From Actinomycetota bacterium (GTDB taxonomy: Bacteria > Actinomycetota > Acidimicrobiia > Acidimicrobiales > Ilumatobacteraceae): a DNA stretch of 5,848 nt. The position numbers and the translations under genes were made by a program. The stretch spans positions 1 through 5,848 of the forward strand of contig WLTJ01000116.1 in the NCBI GenBank assembly GCA_009705435.1, given 5' to 3'. Of this stretch, positions 1 through 5,848 are shown in pieces. Position 1 is the first letter of the stretch; every line of letters starts with the position of its first letter. Under the pieces are notes generated by a model. That model was given only the letters and a program-made list of their open reading frames with translations. It was not told the DNA's origin and did not search any database.

Positions 1-566
1 ACCATCGGGTTGTAGCCAATCGCCAGCAATACATCGGCGTTACTGAAATCTTGATAGCCGGCTTCCCAAATGCCGACACGAAAAGGTGCAGTACTTTTAG
101 CAGGTTGATCAATCGTCACGGAGGTGTAAAAAGACGGTGAGTCAAAACCTTGATGAAAGGCGCGAGCCGCCGGGACCGCTAGCGAGTTCTGATACCCGCC
201 GGTACCTGTATATGAGGCGACCGAGCGCGGACCATAGGTGTCAATGATCCGACGTAATTGCGTAGCGATCTCATCCATAGCCTCAGATGAGGAGAGTTCT
301 TCAAATGTGCCATCGGGACGGCGACGTAATGATTTCAGCAAACGTTGAGGGTGAGTCATCTGCTCGGGGATCTGTCGTCCCTTAATGCATGTATAGCCAG
401 CGAAAATTGGATCCTCGGGAACTCCTCTGATGGCAATTGCTTGACCGCCTTGTAGATCGACTTCGATCGGGCAACTGGCATGGCAGAAACGGCAAAAGGT
501 GAGATGAGTAGAAATATCATCGGTTGATAAGTCGTCCGTAACGTTCAATGAATTGTCTAGCGACAC
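1..566 (-). CDS. Molybdopterin-dependent oxidoreductase, N-terminal part (cut by left edge)
   Basis: This is the first 188 codons of a Mo/W-bis-MGD (DMSO reductase / formate dehydrogenase superfamily) oxidoreductase read from the minus strand; the rest lies beyond position 1. The N-terminus carries a ferredoxin-like [4Fe-4S] motif with Cys25, Cys28, Cys32 and Cys60 (C-X2-C-X3-C-X27-C). It is followed by Lys62 in the segment CIKGR, the usual electron-transfer lysine position in this superfamily. Later segments such as DVLLAIGYNPM (about 178-188) resemble the cofactor-binding fold that follows. The chosen start is GTG at 566-564: it has a good ribosome binding site, and an in-frame TAA inside the upstream palindrome blocks any much longer frame. 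No twin-arginine or other signal peptide is visible, so a cytoplasmic enzyme is likely. It is divergent from the P450 at 680 and shares its control region. The substrate cannot be assigned; superfamily membership is secure, the subfamily is not. Confidence 0.9.
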   Translation of the reverse strand, partial: MSLDNSLNVTDDLSTDDISTHLTFCRFCHASCPIEVDLQGGQAIAIRGVPEDPIFAGYTCIKGRQIPEQMTHPQRLLKSLRRRPDGTFEELSSSEAMDEIATQLRRIIDTYGPRSVASYTGTGGYQNSLAVPAARAFHQGFDSPSFYTSVTIDQPAKSTAPFRVGIWEAGYQDFSNADVLLAIGYNPM

Positions 567-572
567 TTTTTG

Positions 573-578
573 CCCCTT
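573..578 (-). promoter_or_regulatory. Ribosome binding site of the molybdopterin oxidoreductase
   Basis: Read on the minus strand, AAGGGG lies 6 nt (CAAAAA) before the GTG at 566-564. It decides in favour of this non-ATG start, since no ATG lies nearby in frame. Confidence 0.6.
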
Positions 579-603
579 TTTCGGTGAACCTTGACCCCAC
601 GGC

Positions 604-643
604 TCTGTTTATAAACTAATCGCTGGATTAGTTTATAAACAGA
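604..643. promoter_or_regulatory. Perfect 18+18 nt inverted repeat: likely shared operator of the divergent genes
   Basis: The arms TCTGTTTATAAACTAATC (604-621) and its exact reverse complement (626-643) flank a GCTG spacer. Each arm also contains the 10-bp palindrome GTTTATAAAC (607-616 and 631-640). The core AACTAATC-GCTG-GATTAGTT (614-633) recurs with one mismatch and identical 4-nt spacing at 2000-2019, which supports a protein-binding site over a random hairpin. It sits between two divergent starts, 37 bp from the GTG at 566 and 36 bp from the ATG at 680, so a bound dimer could control both. TAGTTT, which fits the actinobacterial -10 pattern TANNNT, occurs on each strand inside the half-sites (629-634 on plus, 618-613 on minus), so binding could block RNA polymerase. 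The size and symmetry suit a TetR-like dimer, but the regulator is not in the window and its family is inferred. Confidence 0.75.
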
Positions 644-679
644 CCAGAGGTCGATTTACTTTCCGAAACGAGACAAGTT

Positions 680-1978
680 ATGAGCAATGAGTCCGAGACC
701 TTCGTCATTGATGATTTAATCCATCGCCGTCAAGGAGCGATCGCTTGCCCATATCCGATCTTTGCGGGTCTGCGAGAGACCGACGGACTTGTTTTCAATG
801 CGGACTTGGGGGCATGGATCATCACGCGTTACGACGATGTGCGCTCAATTTTGCGAGATACTGAGCGCTTCTCCAGTCTCAATCCAACCGGCCCGCAGGC
901 GGCGGGAGAGGCCCTGATGAAGGGAATCATGGAGTTGATGCAGGACCCGGAGATGGCAGCGGTTCTTGATTCATCGGCGATGAGCCGAGGTCGAGTTGCG
1001 GTCTTATTGAACGCCGATCCACCTGATCATCGCCGTCAGCGCAAGTTGGTCAACCCTGCCTTTCGTCCAGACCGTATTCGAGCCATGGAGCCAGCCATCA
1101 CGGAAGTCGCAACTCGACTCTTGATAGATGTTCAAGCCGATCTTGCCAAAACTGGACAGGTGAATATCGTTGAGCGTTTCACCGTTGGACTTCCGATGAC
1201 CATCATTGCCCTAGCACTCGGTGTCGTCGGTGAGGATTTGGCAACCTTTAAGAGGTGGTCGAATGACATCGTGATGCCCGTGGGCAATCATTCGCCGTCC
1301 ACCGAGCAGGTCAAAGGTTTCCTGTTATCGACAAAACAATTCGCTGAATACTTTTTGGCTCAAATCGCCCAGCGTCAGGCAGTTCCCACGAACGACCTGT
1401 TATCGGATATTGCTAACGCCGATATTGATGGCGAAAAGTTAACCGATGATGAGCAATTGGGTATGTTGCAACAATTTCTTGTCGCCGGCAATGAAACAAC
1501 GACCAATCTGATTACCAACATGATTCGTTGTTTGGCGCAAGATTCTGAACTTCAAGAGCGCGTACGTCGAGAACCCGCGCTGATTGACGGTCTGATTGAA
1601 GAGATGTTGCGCTTTGAAGCCCCTGTTGGCGGTTTATTCCGACAAACCAAAGTTGACGTTGAGATTGCTGGGACGTCAATCCCGGCGGGTGATCATCTCT
1701 GGCTCGTTTTTGCCTCGGCCAACCGAGATGGGTGCAAATTCGCCGATCCTGACCAAGTTGATCCCGAAAGATTGAATGTCAAGGAACATTTGGCCTTTGG
1801 CAACGGGGAGCATTTCTGCCCAGGTGCGGGGCTGGCGCGAAGTGAGGCACGTATCGCAATCCAACTCATTTTGGAAACTCTTGAGCCTTTTTCACTGGCG
1901 GCAGATAACGATTTCCACTATGGCGACTCTTTCGTTCTACGCGGGCTCACAGGTTTAAATATCTCAACTTGGGGCTAA
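680..1978 (+). CDS. Cytochrome P450 monooxygenase (complete)
   Basis: A soluble bacterial P450 of 432 residues that would use O2 and two electrons to oxidise an organic substrate; the normal bacterial length is about 400-430. It shows the full signature set: PPDH at 114-117 before the C helix, the oxygen-activating I-helix motif AGNETT (269-274), the K-helix ExxR as EMLR (308-311), and the haem loop FGNGEHFCPG (373-382) with Cys380 as the iron ligand. No membrane anchor or signal peptide is visible. The B-to-C region between FSS (64-66) and PPDH is about 48 residues, longer than in compact P450s such as P450cam, and probably forms a large substrate-access lid. The ribosome binding site is weak (ACGAGA at 669-674), but no better in-frame start is seen. 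It reads away from the operator at 604-643, with a second operator just after its stop. No ferredoxin or reductase gene is nearby. The CYP family and substrate cannot be named from sequence alone. Confidence 0.97.
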   Translation: MSNESETFVIDDLIHRRQGAIACPYPIFAGLRETDGLVFNADLGAWIITRYDDVRSILRDTERFSSLNPTGPQAAGEALMKGIMELMQDPEMAAVLDSSAMSRGRVAVLLNADPPDHRRQRKLVNPAFRPDRIRAMEPAITEVATRLLIDVQADLAKTGQVNIVERFTVGLPMTIIALALGVVGEDLATFKRWSNDIVMPVGNHSPSTEQVKGFLLSTKQFAEYFLAQIAQRQAVPTNDLLSDIANADIDGEKLTDDEQLGMLQQFLVAGNETTTNLITNMIRCLAQDSELQERVRREPALIDGLIEEMLRFEAPVGGLFRQTKVDVEIAGTSIPAGDHLWLVFASANRDGCKFADPDQVDPERLNVKEHLAFGNGEHFCPGAGLARSEARIAIQLILETLEPFSLAADNDFHYGDSFVLRGLTGLNISTWG

Positions 1979-1999
1979 TGACCCTCGGCGTAGCGTCAG

Positions 2000-2019
2000 A
2001 ACTAATCAATCGGTTAGTT
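2000..2019. promoter_or_regulatory. Second copy of the palindromic operator, upstream of the three-gene set
   Basis: AACTAATC (2000-2007), spacer AATC, then GGTTAGTT (2012-2019). It matches the core of the inverted repeat at 614-633 in both half-sites except one base (G for A in the right half) and keeps the same 4-nt spacing. The outer GTTTATAAAC extensions of the first site are absent. It lies 50 bp before the preferred start of the next gene. A TAGTTT (2015-2020) overlapping its right half could be the -10 element of a promoter, though no convincing -35 is visible. It implies a separate promoter for the downstream genes, under the same regulator as the upstream divergent pair. Confidence 0.7.
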
Positions 2020-2056
2020 TCTAGGGAGAGATGTTGGTCGCAATGACTTGCACAGG

Positions 2057-2061
2057 GGAGG
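2057..2061 (+). promoter_or_regulatory. Ribosome binding site that decides the start at 2070
   Basis: GGAGG, within GGGGAGGGA, lies 8 nt before the ATG at 2070. The longer alternative starts are poorer: the ATG at 2031 has AGGGAG only 2 nt away, and the ATG at 2043 has no obvious site. Confidence 0.7.
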
Positions 2062-2069
2062 GACCAAAA

Positions 2070-3812
2070 ATGGCTGATCGCTGGATAACTGATAGGGCGC
2101 CAAGCAAGCGTTGGCCGCACTACACCCGAGCCAATGCCGGCGAAGTCCTGAGCGTTTCGGCCAGTCCTCTGAGCCAGCAATTCTGCTGGGAAAATGGCAT
2201 CTTGCTCGGTTGGCGTGACGGTTATGTGCGGGGAGGGAATTACACCCTTGACGAATTCACCAATGGCGAACCTGAAGTGTGTGGCTTTTTCGCCGGCTAT
2301 TTCTACATCAACTTGGCCAATGTGCGCATGCAGGCTGTGCGCAGTCCGCTACTCACTGTCGAGCAATTAGATCTTGCCTTCTTTGGGGATCACCCCGAAG
2401 TCCCGCCCTATGAGGCGCATCCCCTTGATGAACGTCCAGAAATGGCCGAAGGGATCTTGGCTCACCTCGGATGGGTGATGACCAATACCTCAATTCCTGA
2501 AGTCGATGCCGAAAAGCAGATGACTATTGAGTTGCGTCGGGGTCGCCCGGACTTAGCAACATTGAGCGATGCTGGACTTCTCACACGTGCCCGCATGTTG
2601 CAGCCATTGCTTCGCAAATTATTTGATAGTCATACCCCTCCTTCATCTGACTCAGCCATCGCGCCCGGAATTTTGGGTGCCATTTGTGCGGCAATTGGTG
2701 AGCCAGAAACTGCGATGAAGTTGTTGGCAGGCATTGGAGATGTTGACTCGGCTGAACCTAGTTACCGGATCTGGGATTTGTCGCGCATCGTGAATGCTTC
2801 TGCTGCAGTGAGCAAAGAGTTCAATGCTGGCTTGACGGGTCTCGTTGATCGTCTGTCGTCTTCAACCGATAGCGAAGTACAACATTTCCAAGCACAGTTC
2901 GAGCAGTTTCTCGTTGAATTTGGATCGCGCGGCCCCAATGAGTGGGAGATCAGCGCCGATACATGGGAGACAAAGCCGGCCTATGCCATTGCGGTGATTG
3001 ATCGTATTCGTCTGCAGAAAGATGGTGAGTCGCCCACCATTCGCAATGCCCGCAAGGCTCAAGAGCGTCAGGCCTTGACGCAAGACGTGCGCGACAAAGT
3101 TCGCCCACTCGGCGATGAGCTGGCCGGACAATTGGAAGGCGCATTGACCGCCAGTTCACAAATGGCAATTCGTGAGCGGACTAAAACAAATATCATTCGC
3201 GCTTTACACGAAGTCCGTATGGCGTTTCGTGAATTGGGTCTGCGACGCGCAGCGCAAGGTACTTTGAAGGATCCACATCACGTGTTTGCTTTGCTTGATT
3301 CTGAACTTGATGAATTCCTGTTCAATCCAACATCGTTGACTGAAGTTCTCGCTCAGCGCCATGCGCAATGGCAAGCCCTACAACTTCTTGAGCCACCTTT
3401 CTTCATCAAGAACGGCATCGTCCCCCCGCTCAGTGAATACAAAAAGAAGGGTCAGTCCTCAGCGACCCGAGCTCAAGTCGGCGACGTTGTTCAGGGAGTA
3501 CCTGGTTGCACTGGTCAATATGTCGGCCGAGCACGAGTCATCCTTGATCCCACAGAACCAGGCGACCTTGAGCCCGGCGATGTCTTGATCGCTCCGAATA
3601 CTGATCCCGCATGGACACCACTGTTCATGTCCTGTGGAGCAGTCGTCGTCAATGTGGGGGCGGCTATTAGCCACGCCATCATCGTGAGTCGCGAACTTGG
3701 TCTTCCATGCGTTGTGTCGGCTACCGATGCCACCGTGCGAATCATCGATGGTTCATTGATCGAAGTCAACGGTGATAACGGAGCCGTCACGATTTTGGAA
3801 GTGCCAGCATGA
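2070..3812 (+). CDS. PEP-utilising-enzyme-like phosphohistidine-domain protein lacking ATP-grasp
   Basis: A protein of 580 residues related to the central and C-terminal parts of PEP synthase, rifampin phosphotransferase and phenylphosphate synthase. The C-terminal swivelling domain (about 475-577) is clear: it starts near GCTGQYVGRARV, continues through TDPAWTPLF, and carries the phosphorylatable His535 in GAAISHAIIVSRELGLPCVV. In these families that histidine takes phosphate from ATP or PEP and passes it to the substrate. The N-terminal half contains stretches such as ANAGEVLSVSASPLS and GYFYINLANVRM, recalling the middle region of rifampin-phosphotransferase-like proteins; a helical region with DPHHVFALLDSELDEF precedes the swivel domain. 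No N-terminal ATP-grasp (PPDK_N-like) domain is visible, so it probably needs a separate ATP-binding partner, as the large phenylphosphate synthase subunit does. A start at 2031 would add 13 residues but has a poorer ribosome binding site. It overlaps the next gene by 4 nt. The domain call is strong; the substrate and the catalytic competence are inferred. Confidence 0.85.
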   Translation: MADRWITDRAPSKRWPHYTRANAGEVLSVSASPLSQQFCWENGILLGWRDGYVRGGNYTLDEFTNGEPEVCGFFAGYFYINLANVRMQAVRSPLLTVEQLDLAFFGDHPEVPPYEAHPLDERPEMAEGILAHLGWVMTNTSIPEVDAEKQMTIELRRGRPDLATLSDAGLLTRARMLQPLLRKLFDSHTPPSSDSAIAPGILGAICAAIGEPETAMKLLAGIGDVDSAEPSYRIWDLSRIVNASAAVSKEFNAGLTGLVDRLSSSTDSEVQHFQAQFEQFLVEFGSRGPNEWEISADTWETKPAYAIAVIDRIRLQKDGESPTIRNARKAQERQALTQDVRDKVRPLGDELAGQLEGALTASSQMAIRERTKTNIIRALHEVRMAFRELGLRRAAQGTLKDPHHVFALLDSELDEFLFNPTSLTEVLAQRHAQWQALQLLEPPFFIKNGIVPPLSEYKKKGQSSATRAQVGDVVQGVPGCTGQYVGRARVILDPTEPGDLEPGDVLIAPNTDPAWTPLFMSCGAVVVNVGAAISHAIIVSRELGLPCVVSATDATVRIIDGSLIEVNGDNGAVTILEVPA

Positions 3813-4780
3813 GTCATCCTTTTAGATTTGGTCTGCAGGCGTACGCCCCAGAGTCAGGCAAGCAATGGCGAGAACTGGCGCGCAAAGCCGAATCCACTGG
3901 TTTTTCTTCTTTCCATCTTGCTGATCACATCATTGGTCCAGGTCCTGCTTTGGCGGCGACTGGTCACCCCGTGCAAACTGTGGCTGCGATTCCCGCAATG
4001 GCAGTGGCAGCCGAGGCTACGAGCACCATCAAGGTGGGTTGTCGCGTTCTTTGCGTCGACTATCGCAATCCAGTGATGCTGGCCAAAGAAGTTGCCACCC
4101 TGGACTTTTTTTCCGAAGGACGACTTGAACTTGGTTTAGGCGCTGGCTGGTTGCAGGGCGAATATGAGGCTGTCGGAATACCTTTTGATCGTGCGGGAGT
4201 GCGATTGGATCGTTTTGAGGAAGTCATTGGTTTGCTCCGTGCTTCTTTTGCCGAGGGCGAACTGAATATCGATACAACTCACGTTCACGCTGTGGGATTT
4301 GAAGCCGTGCCCAAGCCATTCACCAAATCAGGGCCGCCGATCATGATCGGTGGGGGAGCGCAGCGCATTTTGACCATTGCTGGTCGTGAAGCCGACATCG
4401 TCAGTCTCAACTTCAACAACTCCTCGGGCAAGTTGGGTGCCGAAGGTATCGGCTCGTCAACGGCGGAACATACGGATCAGAAAATCCAGTGGATTCGCAA
4501 TGGAGCCGGCGAGCGTTTTGATCAGATTGAAATTGAAATCGCTGCCTACTTCACGGTGGTCACTCCAGATGGTGCAGGCACACGTGCCAAGATGGCGCCA
4601 ATGTTTGGTATGACCCCCGAAGTTTTCGCTGAGCATCCCAATGTGTTGATTGGTTCAGTGGATGAAATCTGTGACCGCATTGTTGAGCGGCGCGAACGGT
4701 TTGGTATTAGTTACACAAGTTTCGGTGCGTCCGTGATGGATTCAGTGATTCCAGTCGTTGAGCGACTTTCAGGTAAATAA
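3809..4780 (+). CDS. LLM-class F420-dependent oxidoreductase
   Basis: A complete luciferase-like monooxygenase-fold (TIM barrel) protein of 323 residues, close in appearance to the mycobacterial F420-dependent group typified by MSMEG_2516 (TIGR03621). Recognisable segments are FRFGLQ at the N-terminus (5-10), LADH (37-40), the long conserved block RNPVMLAKEVATLDF to GLGAGWLQGEYEAVGIPFD (86-127), and the glycine-rich PPIMIGGGAQRIL (176-188), which typically contacts the cofactor phosphate. Such enzymes use F420/F420H2, or sometimes FMN, for hydride transfer to or from small organic substrates. The start ATG overlaps the preceding stop as ATGA and has GGAAG at 3797-3801, 7 nt upstream, so its translation is probably coupled to the phosphohistidine protein. 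A second P450 follows 25 bp after its stop, consistent with one operon. The cofactor preference is inferred from family resemblance and the substrate is unknown. Confidence 0.92.
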   Translation: MSHPFRFGLQAYAPESGKQWRELARKAESTGFSSFHLADHIIGPGPALAATGHPVQTVAAIPAMAVAAEATSTIKVGCRVLCVDYRNPVMLAKEVATLDFFSEGRLELGLGAGWLQGEYEAVGIPFDRAGVRLDRFEEVIGLLRASFAEGELNIDTTHVHAVGFEAVPKPFTKSGPPIMIGGGAQRILTIAGREADIVSLNFNNSSGKLGAEGIGSSTAEHTDQKIQWIRNGAGERFDQIEIEIAAYFTVVTPDGAGTRAKMAPMFGMTPEVFAEHPNVLIGSVDEICDRIVERRERFGISYTSFGASVMDSVIPVVERLSGK

Positions 4781-4805
4781 ATTTTCAATGTGAGCGGAGA
4801 ACATC

Positions 4806-5848
4806 ATGACCATCGACATCAGTACCTTTAACCCATTTGATCCCACAACGCAGCAGTGCCCATTTCCGCACTACGCCCAAATGCGTGCCGACTCAGCAGT
4901 GCACCCAGTGCCGAGCATCGGTGTGCACCTAGTCACGAAACACGACTTGGTGATGACAGTGCTGCGTGACCCGCAGACGTATTCATCAATGTTCGGTGGC
5001 TCAGGTATGCCATTGAGTTCAGCGGACCGTGAAAAGTTTGTTGATGTCATGGCTGCTGGTTACCCACGTGTGCCGACCATGCTGACTGCCGATCAACCCG
5101 ATCACACCCGCTATCGACGCCTCGTCGCTCGCGCTTTTCACCCCAAGGTGATCGCCGAAATGGAACCAGTCATTCGTGAAATCACTGTTGGTTTGATTGA
5201 CTCGTGGATTGATAAGGGTCGCATCGAATTCGTCAAAGAGTTTGGCGTCCCTTTACCGGTGCGCGTTATTGCCAAGGCGCTGAATGTGCCCGATGATCGT
5301 CTGGCTGACTTCAAGCGCTGGTCTGATGATTCAATTGCTGGCATCGGGACAAACATCACCGTTGAACAACGCGTTCAAGCTGAATATGGTGTCAATGAGT
5401 TTCAGCATTACTTTGCCGAGCAGATCAATTTGCGTCGCACTGAACCACAGGATGACTTGTTGACTAATTTGCTCAACGCATCGATTGACGACGATGATCC
5501 AGAAGTAACGGATAAGCGTCAACTTGATATGGCTGAGATGCTGAGCATTGTGCAGCAATTGTTGGTGGCCGGAAATGAAACCACTACGAAGACGTTGACA
5601 GAAATGATTCGCCTGCTGGCAGAGAATCCTGCCGAATGGGAAAAACTCAAGGCAGATCCATCACGTGCTGAAAAAGTCGTTGAGGAAACCTTGCGCCTTT
5701 CGACACCCACCCAAGGCATGTGGCGCATTCTCACCAAGGACACTGAACTTGGTGGCGTACAACTGACTAAGGGCCAACGAATCATCATCGTCTTTGCCTC
5801 GGCTAATCGTGATGAGGCCCTGTACGACGATCCAGACGGCTTCAACCC
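4806..5848 (+). CDS. Second cytochrome P450, C-terminus cut by right edge
   Basis: The open frame from ATG 4806 runs to the window edge without a stop, giving 347 residues plus two bases. GGAG at 4796-4799 lies 6 nt before the start, and the gene begins 25 bp after the F420 oxidoreductase, so it is very likely in the same operon. The visible P450 signatures are the N-terminal NPFDP (9-13), QPDHTRYRRL (97-106) before the C helix, the I-helix AGNETT (255-260), the K-helix ETLR (294-297), and VFASANRD (329-336) leading towards the haem loop. The haem-binding FGxGxHxCxG segment would lie just beyond the edge, so the cysteine ligand cannot be confirmed here. It shares FKRWS-D, VAGNETTT and VFASANRD with the P450 at 680 but differs over much of its length, so the two are related but distinct enzymes, not a recent duplicate. 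The linker from YSS (59-61) to QPDH is also long. Confidence 0.95.
   Translation, partial: MTIDISTFNPFDPTTQQCPFPHYAQMRADSAVHPVPSIGVHLVTKHDLVMTVLRDPQTYSSMFGGSGMPLSSADREKFVDVMAAGYPRVPTMLTADQPDHTRYRRLVARAFHPKVIAEMEPVIREITVGLIDSWIDKGRIEFVKEFGVPLPVRVIAKALNVPDDRLADFKRWSDDSIAGIGTNITVEQRVQAEYGVNEFQHYFAEQINLRRTEPQDDLLTNLLNASIDDDDPEVTDKRQLDMAEMLSIVQQLLVAGNETTTKTLTEMIRLLAENPAEWEKLKADPSRAEKVVEETLRLSTPTQGMWRILTKDTELGGVQLTKGQRIIIVFASANRDEALYDDPDGFN

Noticed and set aside
1..566. Naming the molybdoenzyme as formate dehydrogenase or nitrate reductase
   Set aside because: Only the N-terminal third or less is present, and the residues that would separate the subfamilies, including the metal ligand position, lie beyond the edge or are not diagnostic.
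604..643. The inverted repeat as an intrinsic transcription terminator
   Set aside because: It lies between two divergent starts, where no transcript needs to end. The stem is A+T-rich, there is no following T-run on either side, and its core recurs as an operator-like site at 2000-2019.
2000..2019. The palindrome after the first P450 as that gene's terminator
   Set aside because: The stem is short, imperfect and A+T-rich without a T-tract. The match to the core at 614-633 with identical spacing is better explained as a regulator site.
2070..3812. Calling the gene rifampin phosphotransferase (rph) or PEP synthase (ppsA)
   Set aside because: Both have an ATP-grasp domain in the same chain and are much longer (over 750 residues). 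This protein has only the middle-like and swivel parts, so a resistance or gluconeogenic role is not supported.
3515..3817. Minus-strand open frame of 100 codons
   Set aside because: It is opposite the phosphohistidine domain, the best conserved part of the gene at 2070-3812, and looks like a shadow of its codon pattern.
5519..5845. Minus-strand open frame of 108 codons
   Set aside because: It lies entirely opposite the second P450, whose motifs AGNETT, ETLR and VFASANRD are in the plus frame. Its translation shows no recognisable domain and it has no supporting context.

Overview
The window looks like a piece of an actinobacterial chromosome. The supporting signs are an F420-type luciferase-like oxidoreductase, soluble bacterial cytochromes P450, frequent GTG/ATG starts with purine-rich ribosome binding sites, and tight gene packing. 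By eye the G+C content is moderate (near half), lower than in Streptomyces or Mycobacterium. That would suit a mid-GC aquatic actinobacterium such as an Acidimicrobiia-like lineage, but this placement is only a guess.

Layout. A molybdopterin (Mo/W-bis-MGD) oxidoreductase with an N-terminal [4Fe-4S] motif runs leftward from position 566 and is cut by the left edge. A 113-bp intergenic region (567-679) holds a perfect 18+18 nt inverted repeat. A complete cytochrome P450 (680-1978) runs rightward. After a 91-bp gap with a second, shorter copy of the same palindrome (2000-2019) comes a three-gene rightward set: a PEP-utilising-enzyme-like protein with a phosphohistidine swivel domain but no ATP-grasp domain (2070-3812), an LLM-class F420-dependent oxidoreductase (3809-4780, ATGA overlap), and a second P450 (4806 to beyond the right edge, cut before its haem-cysteine loop). 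No stretch over 300 bp lacks a gene. I see no RNA genes, insertion sequences or CRISPR arrays.

How it may work together. Both intergenic regions carry the operator-like sequence AACTAATC-N4-G(A/G)TTAGTT. One dimeric regulator, encoded outside the window, could therefore control all three transcription units. The shared control and the mix of enzymes (two P450s, an F420 oxidoreductase, a Mo oxidoreductase and a phosphotransferase-like protein) suggest an inducible pathway that oxidises, and perhaps phosphorylates, a hydrophobic or aromatic substrate. The substrate cannot be read from the sequence. The most unusual member is the free-standing phosphohistidine protein. Its architecture recalls the large subunit of phenylphosphate synthase, whose ATP-binding partner is a separate polypeptide; no such partner is present here.
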